From positions 6,758,001 through 6,822,000 of the forward strand of contig CAVNZM010000007.1 in the NCBI GenBank assembly GCA_963693365.1: a stretch of DNA of 64,000 nucleotides. The letters run 5' to 3'. The DNA comes from Amoebidium appalachense. Its lineage: Eukaryota; Ichthyosporea. Below the pieces are notes generated by a model, which worked only from the letters and a program-made list of their open reading frames with translations, made no database searches and was not told where the DNA came from. The position numbers and the translations under genes are program-made. Positions 36,744 through 55,357 of this stretch are shown piece by piece. The first letter of the stretch is position 1; every line of letters starts with the position of its first letter.

Positions 36744-39700
36744 CTATGCCTCGTTTGGCTCATTTGGCTTTTTCTCCCCCGATGGGATTTTCTGCCAGGC
36801 CAAGCCCAAACCCTTCTCCCCATCGCCCGACTGGGTCTCCTCTGGCCGGTACATGTAGACTGATATCCCCCTTTTCTTCGAACTCTTCGCGTTTTGAGAC
36901 GATCCGCCTTCCCCCTCCCCCTCCTCCTCCTCTTCCTCCTCCTCCCTCTCTCCGTTTGTCTCACCCTTTTCCGAACCATCGTCGGTTTCATGTTCCAACC
37001 GCTCTCGCTTTCGCAGTCTTATTCTCAGGTTCGCTCCCACCCTCTCTTTGACCGATAGAAGCTTATCCACACGATCTCTCTTTGACGCACCCGTCCGCGA
37101 TCTCCCGGTATCTTCCTCACCCGCACTCGAACTTTCAGCAGCACTATCCACATGCGAATCAGCCGGTTCGGCGGTTTTTTGGGCGGGGGGGACTTGTCCG
37201 GGGGGTGGTTGATACGAACCGGGCCCGGGGAGCCAGGTCGGATATGCCGCCATCGGGTGGGGCCTTATACCAGGGCCGTAGGTGGAGGAGCCCGGCTGTG
37301 TAGGCGGCGGCGGATAAGTACTCCCCGGTGTAGGTACCTGATACGGGCCGGGTGGATAAGGAGACGGGCGCATATAAGCGCCCTGCAAATATAGTGGCGG
37401 TTGGTGGGTGGCCCCTGACGAGAGTGGGTGGGGTGGTTGTCCCTGGGCCGGGGGGGGATAATACATAGGGCCGCTGCGGGGCTGTGAATAGTAGTAACCC
37501 CTATATGGGGGATAAGTGGGGGCCGGGGCGAGTGCGGATGAGGGTGCATAGGTATAAGGAACCCCCGGGGCGCTATACGGATAGGGCACATATCCGACGG
37601 GTGGGCCGGGGGGCATGGGCGGCGGCGGCGCGCCTGTGGGTTGGGCTGTTCCGTTGGATTGTGGCTTTGGTTTCATGGATGGGGGGGTGGGCGGCCTAGG
37701 GTGTTCGAGAATGACACCTTCCAAAAATGGATCGACCGCGGGAGGAGGGGGGGAGGGTGGCCCGGCTGTGAGGGGCTGCACCGAACCCAGAACGGCGGTG
37801 TGTGGATCCGATGGAGCACCGCGTTCCGCACCGTCATCCGCCCGGGCTTCCCCCTGATTGGTCGCTGCGTCACTAGTAGTAGTAGTAGTAGTGGTCGGCG
37901 CAGGCAGCGGCGCGGAGTGGAGCGCGTGACCCACATTGCCAGAAGACGGTTTGCGAGCGTGCGGGAGGTATTGCCACTGAACACGTGTGACCTGAATATT
38001 GCTCATAAACGTGAATACTGGTTGCACTTGTCGTAGAATTTCGGCGTCGGTATCATGTTGTCCCGGCGGCGGGGGCGGGAGAAGGGGGCGGAGGTGGGGG
38101 GAGAATATTATTAGTTGCAGAGGCAGAAAACCCGTGTTTTGCGCGGCTGGTCGAGTGAGGGTTTCCCGAATTTGGAAAACTCTTCGTTCCTGCTGGCGTG
38201 TAGTAGAGAAGAGGGTTGATGGAACGAAGAACCTCCGCGTCGGGGTCCGAAGGCGAGAGACCCATCTCGGTGATCGAGCGATATAATCGGGCGGCGGGGG
38301 TTGGTGTTTGAATCGTCCTATCCTTCTTCCTTCTTCCCTTTTTTTTTTCCACGTTTTCTTCCTTCGGCTTTTTCGGTTTTGCTTTTTGTTGTCTTTTCTT
38401 TGGGTTTTTACCCTCAGGGTCCGCCTCACCGACAGCAGCATCCCCCATTTCCGCATTTTCACCTTCTACAACTCCCGACCCTGCCTTTCTCTTCCGATCG
38501 GTCGCTTCGACATCTACTCCTTCCTTCCCCTCCACCCTCTCCATCCCTGTCTCTCCCTTCTTCCCTTCTTCCCCTCCTTCCACCTTCTTCTCCCCCCTTC
38601 CATTCTGCGATTTTTCCACTCCATCCACCCCGCTGTGTTTCCCATTCGCTCCCTCCCCAACCCCGCCGGCGCAACTACCACCACCACCACCAACACTCGT
38701 TTCTTCCGTTTTATTGGCCGGGGGGGTGGGGTTTTGCATAAACACGCTGACATTTGGTCGATGAAACATATCGAGGGGAATAGGGGGCGGTGGTGAATCC
38801 GGAGGGGAGGATAGTGTTGGGGAGAGCGGCGGTGGGGGCGTACGTGGCTGTTGTGTTTCGTTCGGCGGGTTCTCGTTTTCATTCTGCTGTGCTGTTGAAT
38901 TTTCGTTTTTGTTCTGTTCGTTCCCTTTTCGCCATAAACGTATGGGGAGCGCGTCTTCATCTCCGTCCCCTTCTCCCTCTTTCCCTTCTCCTTCCCTCTC
39001 CGTTTCTTTCATTCTTTCTTTCTCCGTTTCCGCCCGCTTTCTCTCTTCCTCTTCCAAACGGATTCTTCTTCTTTCTGCGATTTTCTCGGCTCTCTGTCTC
39101 CTTCTTTCTTCCTCCTCCTCCTCCTCCCGTTTTCTCCGTTTGTATACGGGTCTCATGAGTTCCCCCGATTCAAGCGTCTGTTTAACTCTATTTAGAGATT
39201 GCTTGAACGATTCCAACGCAACGTTCATATCCACCCCACATCCTTTCCCAATTTCCTCACTTACACCACTCACGGTGACTCTCACATCATCATTCTCCTG
39301 CCCGAAACTCCAATCGTCCACGTGCTCACTGGAAACCGATTGCGCAAAATTTCTGCGATCCGATTCGGCAACGATGGCGTTGATGGCGTCCGCCAAAACA
39401 GTCCAATGCGAGCGAAATACATTACCGATCTCCCGTTTTAGCTCCGGGACCAAAAGTTGCACGAGCCGATCCATTGCCGATTGTGGTCGGATCACGCCCA
39501 AACCATCCTCCGATAGGGTCGGTGGGGTAATACCGCGATAGTGAAGTCGCCTAGGAAGGGATGTGTTGCTGTAGCAGGCGTGGGGGTGACCGATACGGCG
39601 ATAGCAGCTGTTGCACGATAGTGTCTGTGTGTATGTGTGTGTGTGTTTACATGTGTGTGTACGTGGGTGTGTGTGTGTGTCTGTGTGTGTGTGTGTGTGA

Positions 39701-39898
39701 GTGAGTGAGTGTGTGTGCGCGCGCGTGTGGTTGTTTGTGTGTGTTCGGGCGGGGCGGGGGGGGGGGGGGGGGGGGGAGGGGGAGAGGAAGGGAGGTGAGT
39801 CTGTGGGTGGCAAGGGATGTTGGCGAAAAGAGAAAGGGGATTGGGAAGGAAGAAAGTGTCGGCTGAGGGTAAACGGTGGCGGGGGGTTGGTGGTGGTC

Positions 39899-39933
<35 letters not shown>

Positions 39934-41091
39934 GGAGGAGGGGAGGGGGGGAGGGGGGGGGGGAGAGAGAGAGAGAGGGGGGGGGGGGGAGGGGGGGGGG
40001 GGTGCGGTTTGTGACGGTGGTACGGGAGAAAGGGATCGGGGAAGGGATCTGAATTTCAGAGCAACCGTGCGGTAAGGGCTTTCCAGACACTAGACACGGA
40101 AAAAGAAAGAATAGCCGTGACAGGGAGGCAGGGAGGGGAGTGGAGGGGGGGGGGGGGGGGGGGGGGGGGGAGGCGAAGGAAGAGAGGAACAGAAAGAGAT
40201 ACCAGCAAAATGGGTAACAAAGAAAAGGGAGGCAAGAGCCGGAGGGAGGGGAAGGACGGGGGGGGGGGGGGGGGGGGGGGGGAGGGGGGCTATGCAGATT
40301 CCTTGCTGAGAAAGGACCCGGTGAACTGAAGGTCAGGAGGGATTACGTTTGTGCTATACGGAAAATGAAGCCGTGCAGGGGGCAGGCCGGGGAGGAGGAG
40401 GAGGAGGGGGTGGGGGGGGTGGGGGGGGGGGGGGGAGGAGGGAGAGGGGGCAGGCAGGAGGGGACAACTTGTATGAGAGTGAGGTCATGCTCAGATTCCA
40501 ATATGATTGGGTGCAAAGCAGGGGTGTTGGTTGCTTGTTTGCCACCCCCCCACCCCCCCCCTTCCCCACTCGCCAACATACACACACATAAAACAGAAAA
40601 GGAGCCTCCTTCCTTTGCTCTTCCCCCCATTCCCTCTTGGGCCCCCCTCCCCCCCCCCCCCCCCCCCCCACACACACACTGCCCCCTCTCCCCCCGCAAA
40701 CTCACCTCACCATTTCCTTTTTTTTTTTTCTTTCAATTTTTTGGTGGACACATGCACAAGCAATTTCAGCGTGCGCCTATGTATTTGTCACAAGAGGCTG
40801 TGCGACTGTGAATGGCAGTGAATGAGGGGTCGTGCAAACTAGAGGGGTAGATAGGGAGAGGTGGGATGAATGTGTGTGTGTTTGTGTGCATGTGTGTGTG
40901 TGTGTGTGTGGGGAGGGGGGGGATTGGGAGCAGGACGGGAAAAAGTTGTTAAGAGAGGAAGGAAGAGATGGGATGCAAGAGAGGACATAGCGGATACGGG
41001 CAGGGAATGTGGGTAGGTTGCCCTCGAATCATGTGTCAAGGGATAGAGGAAATGTGTGTCTGGTATGCATGTGTGTGCATGTGTGTGCCTG

Positions 41092-41159
<68 letters not shown>

Positions 41160-41459
41160 GTCTATAAAGGCAAAGTATGTGTGCACGAGAAAGAGAGGGT
41201 ATATATCAACAATGAGACGATAGGAACAGTGTCGAGAGTAATTATCCAATGAAAACAGGGGATAGAAAAACGGGGTTGAGGGTTAGATCAGCGGCTTAAA
41301 CAAACAAACAAACAAACAAACGGGAAAAAAAAAAAAAAAAAAAAAAGGGACTATGCAGTGTGTCTGTATGCTGTTTTTTCTTTTTTTTTTTTCTTTCTTT
41401 CTTCTTCCGGGGGAGGGGGGGAGGGGGGAGGGGGGAGGGGGGTTGAGAGGGGTCTACAC

Positions 41460-41526
<67 letters not shown>

Positions 41527-42572
41527 CGGGTGTAATTCAGGCTATGCGGACAGGTGGGGCTAGGTGGGTGGGCGGGTGGGTGGGTGGGGGCTTGGATGGT
41601 GACTGGGCAGAGAATAAGGAACGGGCAGGAGCCTCGGGATGGAGTGGGTGAAACAAGGGACTTCGGAAGGATGCAACGGTGTGTGTTTGTGTGGGTGTGT
41701 ATGCGTGCGCGTGAGAGCGCATGTATGTATGTGCGTACGTGTGTGTGTTTGGGGGGTGGGGGGGACGTGGGGTGAGGGGAGGGGTCCGGGGGGAAGAAGG
41801 AAGGTACGTGGTGGTAGCGGGCGGCAGCGGGAGGGGAGCAGAAGCAAGTGTGAAGGGGTGTAAGGGAAGGAGGGAAAGAAAGGGGAGAGAGGGAGGGGAG
41901 AGGGGGGGGGGGGGGAGGGAGAGAAAAGGGAGAAGAGGGAGGGGGGGGGGGGGGGGGGGGGAGGCGTCTGAGAAATAACGAGGTGGATGAAATGCGTGGG
42001 ATATAAAGAAGATGGGGTAGGGGATGGCTGGTGTGTGGGGGAGAGGGGGAAGGGAGGGGTCGAGGGGAGGGGGCGGACAGAGAAGAGCGTATTCGACGAT
42101 GAAAGGTAGAAGGGATAAGTAGTTCAAATCAGAAAGCAATGTAGAAAGCCACAAGTGTTCATATGAGGTCACATCCGTGTGTTTGTGTGTTTCTGGTGTG
42201 TATGCGTTTGCGAGCCATGGGGGGAGGGGTGTGTGTGTGTGTGTGTGTGTGTGTGGAAAGGGGAGGGGGAGGGGGGCACGTGCGTATGCCATACACATGC
42301 AAGGGGGGAGAGAGAGAGAGGGGGGGGGGGGGGGGAGGGCGGGAGCGAGGGAGGGAGACGGACAGAGAGGGCAGGAAGAAGGATGGGAGAGAGGGCTGAG
42401 AGTGAGACAGAGAGGAAGAGAGAGAGGTAGGCGGGGGAGAGGAAGAGAACGAGAGCGAGGGGGGGGGGGGGGGGGGGGGGGGGAGAGAGAGAAAAGCACA
42501 GGGATAGAGGGAGGGAGAAAGAGGGGTGGAGGAGGGGGGGAGAGAGAGAGGGGAGAGGGGGGGGGGGGGGGG

Positions 42573-42610
<38 letters not shown>

Positions 42611-42785
42611 ACGAGAGAGAGAGCGAGCAAGAGAGGGAGGGAGGGAGAGAAAGGGGGGAGGGGGGGAGAGAGAGAGGGGAGAGAGAGAGAGAGGGAGGGA
42701 GAGAGAGAGAGACAGACAGAGAGAGAGAAATAGAGAGATATAGAGATCGGAGAGAGAGGGGGGGGGGGGGGAGGGGGGAGGGAGG

Positions 42786-42857
<72 letters not shown>

Positions 42858-42943
42858 TATGGAGAGAGGGAGAGAGAGGAGAGAGAAGAGAGATAGAGAA
42901 AGAGAGAGATACGGAGATAGGAGAGAGAGGGGAGAGGGGAGAG

Positions 42944-42974
<31 letters not shown>

Positions 42975-43073
42975 AAAGAGAGAGAGAGAAAGAGAGAGGG
43001 AGAGAAAGAAATAGCGAGCCTCGCGGGGAGAGACAGAGAGAGAGAGACAGAGAGACAGACAGACAGACAGACA

Positions 43074-43130
<57 letters not shown>

Positions 43131-43247
43131 GGGGAGAGAGAGAGAGAGAGAGAGAAATGACAACCTGAAGCTGTCTGTATGCTGCCGAGGAGGATGAGGA
43201 CCAAACAAATGTGGGGAAGGGTGCTCTCATTCAAAAAATTGGGGTGG

Positions 43248-43291
<44 letters not shown>

Positions 43292-44082
43292 TAATGAGAG
43301 AGAGAGAGGGAGGGAGAGAGGCGGAGAGGGAGCGATGGAAGAAAATAGAATCACGAATGGCCGTAATTTATGATTTCAGAACGCACCAAAGATGCCATTG
43401 TGCCAGCGACCTCGCTTGCGGCACAAAAAATAAAAATAGTTCAAATGTGACCGCGAGAAGAAGCGCGGGGACACATGAAGGTAAACAATCCAGCAACAAA
43501 AAGAGCAACCGAAATACATACCTTGCACATCGGACAGAGCCATCTGGTCTCATAGTCGCGCAGTGCACCGTTACATTTCGAGCAACGAAAATACGTTGCC
43601 GTGTGTCCCGTTGTGTGCCCGGTTGCTGGTGTTGCGGGTCTGCTACTACCCCTTGATTGTGCTCGTGCACCTCTCACCGGACTAGGACCCTCCCAAGAAT
43701 GCCCTTGAGAGTTAGGCGTTTGTGCACGTACCCTCTGTTGCCAATGTGGAAACGCGGGTGCTGGGGACGTCTTTGGGACGTTTTGGGTGGATTTTCGTCC
43801 TTGCGGGCTTGCCGTTTCGTGTGTGTCATTTCCCGTTTCTGCTTCTTCCCCCTCGCCAACGGTAAATGTGGGAGGGAGGGAGCTATCGTCACCGAGAGGG
43901 ATGTGTGTTTCGTCTGTTTCGTTGGGTAGGTCCGGGTCAGAGCTTGCTCCTTGTGAAGACTCGGGACTGTCTATGCTCCATGTTGGTGCTTCGTTCGAAT
44001 TCGGTGGTGGTAGGGGTAAAATTTCGTTGCTTTTTCTTGCACGGCGAGTGTTGTTAGCCCCCGGCTGCAAAGGCTGTGCCAT
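36744..44082 (-). CDS. ZZ-type zinc-finger protein with long disordered tail
   Basis: Exon 1 (44,082-43,522, phase 0, TGCAAG|GTATGT) encodes a Ser/Pro/Thr-rich N-terminus and ends YFRCSKCNGALRDYETRWLC followed by PMCK. Exon 2 starts at 39,624 after (CA)nCAG with TLSCNSCYRRIGHPHACY. Joined in phase these give C-x2-C, C-x2-C, C-x2-C and HxH, the ligand pattern of a ZZ zinc finger, a fold that usually binds peptides or histone tails. Then come a helical region (MDRLVQLLVPELKREIGNVF), a Lys/Arg/Glu helix, low-complexity charged and Pro-rich segments, and a C-terminus SVYMYRPEETQ...KKPNEPNEA with stop at 36,744. The frame used to 38,053 differs from the one ending at 36,744; the switch falls in C-rich DNA at 38,050-38,110. 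Both frames there encode a related motif, DPDAEVLRSINP and DTDAEILRQVQP. I infer a nuclear or chromatin adaptor role, not proven. Confidence 0.7.
39625..43521 (-). repeat. 3.9-kb microsatellite-rich intron of the ZZ gene
   Basis: Contains G runs (for example 40,146-40,170, 41,124-41,158, 43,249-43,290), (TG)n at 39,900-39,932 and 41,461-41,521, and very long interrupted (GA)n at about 42,299-43,160 that includes (CA)n at about 43,077-43,110. Long open frames on the minus strand here are low-complexity Ser/Leu/Pro artefacts. Confidence 0.7.
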
Positions 44083-46151
44083 TTTTGATGGCGTGGAACT
44101 ATGAGAAGTGCGAAAACATGACTTGGGTCGTTTGCTGTTTAGTGTGTGGCCCTGTAAAGGGTGAAAAGCATGACACAAAATATTGCGCAGTAAGGCTCGC
44201 ACGTAAATTTGTCTACAAAAATGTTCACACGCACACAGAAACCCTGACTCTATGTGCCTAAAGCAATATGAAACTTGGGCCTTATAAGCGTGAGTATTGA
44301 TCTATAAGTATAGGTGTATACCGAAGGTCCATAATAAATGAGGTGAAATTTCTGTTTCAACAGCCTGAAGGAAAATCAGGTGCACACACGTCAACAAACT
44401 GGTGTCACTGTGGCACCTACACCCACCCACTCGAGCACTTGTTTACATACAACCTGTTTGGTTCGTTTCGGATACTAGTACACCGCCATCTCACATAGGT
44501 TAAGTGAATGTATATGAGTTTCCTTTAAGATTAACTATGGGCACACACGTGTTTCTAAAAGGACCGCCTTCACGTGTCAGAATATGCACATCGCGTACCA
44601 TGCGCATGGTGTGGCCACAGACCCGGAAAGGTGGCGGTTGAGATCTCCGGACAAAACATCTCAAGGTCAGACACAGCGACTGCCACGCATGACAAATGCA
44701 GAATATGGCATTTAAAATGGGGTTGTTTAAGTTCTTTAAAAATGTTAAAATATTTGTGGTTTCGATTAACTTTTTACAATCTGAGCTGCATTACCGCTTT
44801 TTCAATTTAGCAAGTTTCTCATCTCTGGCACGATTGGTGTATGATCATAAGTTTTTGTTCAAAATATTAAGCTGAAAATAAAGCCAACTAAAGTTTACAC
44901 GCAATAAAGAAAGAGATTTTAAGGTTTAAACTCTTTATTCTTCGGCCATAAGATAATGCCGTGGTATTTACTCACAGTCGTTGATTGGTTCCTCGTCAGG
45001 GTTCTCTATTCATCACCCCACGGTCAAGCCGTCAGGGGCCATGCACTGGTGTAATAACTACGTAGCTACAAGCCATCGCAAAGTGCAACATAAAGAAATT
45101 TATAGGTAAAAAATTCGAGGTATATGTAGAGCTTTGCGTGTTTATTGAATTCTATATACCGGTGCATGTTTGTAGGCTGCATGGGGTCCCTCACCAGCTC
45201 ACCCTGGCATATGCATGATTCGCATATTAATGATGATGATCATGCGCGGAAGCAAAATCTGATCATGACTGTCTCAGAAAAGGTCGTTCGGAAAAGATTA
45301 TGCACTGAATTATGCACCTAGATAGATATTAGAAATAGAGCTTTTTATGTATATATAGGTAAGAAAAGGGGCGGGAAAGTTATATTTCGATAAAATCCGC
45401 TCATAAAGTCACCTTTGTGCGTTTCGGTTTCGTTATGAGCCCGTGACTAAAAATAGCTAACCAATCAAAAGCTCTGTTCTTTGTAGAGGCGCGATCATTC
45501 AAACTGACACCAACCGCTCGCAGAGAAACAATTTTCTGTTTTACGTAACGGGGCACTTTTCAAAGCGATCACTTGAACATGCACACCAATCGTCTTATAT
45601 TTGACCATGTAATTCACTGATTACTACATACATATACCTTTACTACACACAGACTCTATATACACACATACCTACCCTAAAAATCAGTAGCTACGCTTAA
45701 CCTATGCAGTCGGTGGGCTTTGAATACAGCAGTGTCCTCGAAAGCCAACATGTTCAGTTAGGCCCACCCACACACGTTTTTTACTAGAGCATACTTGCCA
45801 AACCCTCTACTTAAAGAACCTAACGGTCATAAATTTAAAATTTACACAATATATCAAAGAAAATAATAGGAAATTCGTCCCACTTTCTCATCCCTTTGCA
45901 CCACTTCTAAGGCAGCAGGCATTCACTCACAACTGCACAGAGAGAATGGCGACAAAAAGGACTACAGACATACGCTTGTCAGTGGCACCGACAAACAGCA
46001 CTCTAAACATCGATGCGCCACTAAAACAGGTACACTATGCACGCTAAATATTCACACAACAATCCCCCCCTATCCCCCCCTCCTCTCCCCTCTAACCCTC
46101 CCTCCCTTCCTCGTCCTGCCATGTCCACCTCGTCCCCTTGAAAGTCCCCCT

Positions 46152-46182
<31 letters not shown>

Positions 46183-46378
46183 CCTTCCACTACCCCTCCG
46201 TCCCTCTATCCTATTTCCCAAGAAGTGTGTGTCTTCGGGTTCGGCACGCTTTAGGGGCTGGAAAGAGAAAAGATGATAAAATGGTTTATTTTCATCAAGA
46301 AGAACTCTCCGTTATTCGCTTCTAGATTCATTTTTTTATTACGTTCATAGACCAGCACGAGATTTCTGGTGTTCTTGT
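44083..46378. other. Intergenic interval without recognisable genes
   Basis: Largely unique A/T-rich sequence. A 78-codon frame at 44,574-44,810 has Cys/His residues (CAWCGHRPG...HDKCRIWH), but no splice context or homology I recognise. C-rich DNA lies at 46,063-46,180. Confidence 0.55.
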
Positions 46379-52777
<6,399 letters not shown>

Positions 52778-53683
52778 CAAGATATGCAATTTAGAAGGTT
52801 CATGATATTCGGCCAATGGACTAATAGAGATTTTTTCCACGAAATTTCAGATATCTAAGCTACCAGAATGTGGCCTCTCAGCGGGAGTGCCTTTTAGGGC
52901 CACCTGATGTGAAATATGAAAGTAAAAACACTATAATAATAATCTTTCGGTAATACACACATATAATCATTGGTAATTCACAGACACGTGTGCGCACACA
53001 GCAGCGCTGCGTTTCGACTTCCCCCCCCCCCCCCCCCCCCCCCGGGCCTTGCTCGGCTAAAAAGAAAGAAACCAAAGGAAAGGAAAAGTTAAGTGATGAA
53101 TGTATATTGAACAACACAAAGCAAATGTTGAAAAGAAGTGTGTCGAAAAGCATCCCCCTCCCCCTCCCCCAAAAGCAAGTTACTAAGCAACAACACTTGA
53201 AACGCCATAAACTTTGGCAATCAAGACTGAGGAATAATATTCACACACGCATGCCACACAATTAGCGGCTGCCATTGTGCTATGTAAATAATTAAAAAGA
53301 TTATCGACATTGTGCACTTATCTAGATAGACAACTATCTTTAGTGCATAGCAAAGATCCCTGCAGAGTATTCGGCCGAACATGTACATGTGCAAAAGTAT
53401 TAGACGGTGATTACGATTGAAATTCGTGCATGTAGCCCTTTCATTACAAATGCCATAAATAAGTTACTCTAAGTGCGCATTAATATTCGAGCTCGAGTGC
53501 AGGTTTTATGAACGTGATGCATGGGCTATATGCAGCAAACGTGTGTGTGCACCCGTGGGCACATGTGTGTGAAACGGGGGGAGGGGTGGGGTGGGGTGGG
53601 CCGGGGGGGAGAATGCACGTGGTTACATGTACACACATGACACTGCATTTCAATGTGTACGTGTGTGTCTCATATGTCCCCCG

Positions 53684-53715
<32 letters not shown>

Positions 53716-54172
53716 AGGGGGAGCAATATACATTGGCCATTTCAAGTATCTTTCTGAAAGTGTCCTTTAGAGTCTTATTATTCAATACGCATATCTTGCA
53801 GCACAAAGTTATCCCACGTACACAAGTAAACTTCTTAAAATACCACAATACTATGCGTAGTCGCTAATTAAGATGCATACACTACTCACATACCCGGCCC
53901 CCAGATTCTCTTATCATTCGATATCATTCGATATTCTTCATTTCAATGGGGTCTTCAGTCATTCATACCTACACAAACTCATGCGGAAACAAAAACGCTC
54001 ACAGATGCAGTAACCATGACTGTGAGAATAATGCTGCATATACACGAATTGACGCCAAACTTAATACTATGCATTGTGGGTTTGCCTCTCAATATGCATA
54101 TATACGTGGGTACGCGCTCCGCACATGTACATGTGTGCTTGCGTATGTATGTCCCCGTGTGTGTGTGTGTGC

Positions 54173-54213
<41 letters not shown>

Positions 54214-54989
54214 CACATGTGTTTGTGTGTGTGTGTGTGTGTGTGCGTGTGCGTGTGCGTGTGCGTGTGTGTGTGTGCGTGCGTGTGCGTGTGCGTGTGC
54301 GTGTGTGTGTGTGTGTTTGTGTGCGTTTGTGTACACGTGTGCGCACGGGAGGTGTATTCGAGCACGATGTGCCATCATGTGTGTGCCAGTATTTGCATCT
54401 GTGTACATTGGATCCAAGTGTGTGCACGTGGGATCATGCTCGCGCGTGCAGGTAACACGATTGCATGCATGTGCACACACGTGCATGCATGATGCTGGCC
54501 ACTTGCACATTCACACTTGATGCATGCACGTGACTCTACTCGTGCCGTTGTCGCTTGCTGCTGCCCTCCTCCTGACCATACACACCCTGTCAGTCACCCA
54601 CCAGATTAGGCTGATCCCCCCCCCCCCCCATCCCTTCCCCCTTAAAGTGTGTGTGCGTGCGTGCGTGTGTGTGTGTGTGTGTACGTGTGCATGCCGGGGA
54701 GGGGGGAGGGGGTGGAGGGGGTGGAAGGATTGGTGGGTGGGAAAATGGGTGTTCAGGATTGATCAGAAGAAGCAGGAAGGCCACACCACGAAGTTGTGGT
54801 GACTTAATGGAAGACAAAATGAACTGTTTTTGCCTGGAACCCCGCCAGAGGGGGAGGGGGGGGGGGGGGGGGAGGGGGCAAGGGAGAAGGGAGCAGGGCG
54901 GGGGAAGGTGGGGGGGGGGGGGGGGGGGGGGGGTTGGAATGCTTGAACCATTGCAAGACATGAACAAAAAAGTCTGACGGAGGGAGGAA

Positions 54990-55020
<31 letters not shown>

Positions 55021-55159
55021 GAATGCGTCATGGAGTACGAAGCACGCGTTCATAACATAACACACAATGCAGAGTGCAAATCACACATAAGTATGCATAA
55101 TAAGCAGAGCCCATCCTTGGGGGGGTGGAAGATGGGGGAAGGGTGGGGGTTGGGGGGGT

Positions 55160-55198
<39 letters not shown>

Positions 55199-55357
55199 AG
55201 GAGGGGGGGCAAGGGAGAAGGTAGCAGGGTGGGGTGGAGGGGACAGGGGTGTTTGGTTGAATGCATGAAACATCACAAGACATAAACAAACATGCCAAAC
55301 GAAGCCCGGGGGGGGGAGGGGACAGGGGGGGACAGAGAGGGGGTCCATGCAACACAC
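52778..55357. other. Interval with microsatellites and one candidate exon
   Basis: G/C runs at 53,022-53,043 and 53,685-53,715, and (TG)n mixed with GCGTGTGC at 54,157-54,318. On the minus strand, AAAAACAG at about 54,829 precedes a frame FILSSIKSPQLRGVAFLLLL, which would continue in phase from the donor at 55,358. It could be the next exon of the large gene to the right, but no end was identified. Confidence 0.4.

Noticed and set aside
41537-43354. 605-codon minus-strand open frame
   Set aside because: Composed of Ser/Leu/Pro from (GA)n and C runs and poly-His/Thr from (CA)n; it lies inside the ZZ-gene intron and has no start or splice logic.
44574-44810. Short Cys/His-containing frame as a zinc-finger gene
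   Set aside because: Too few ligands in a recognisable spacing, no splice partners, and the C-terminal half is hydrophobic filler from A/T-rich DNA.
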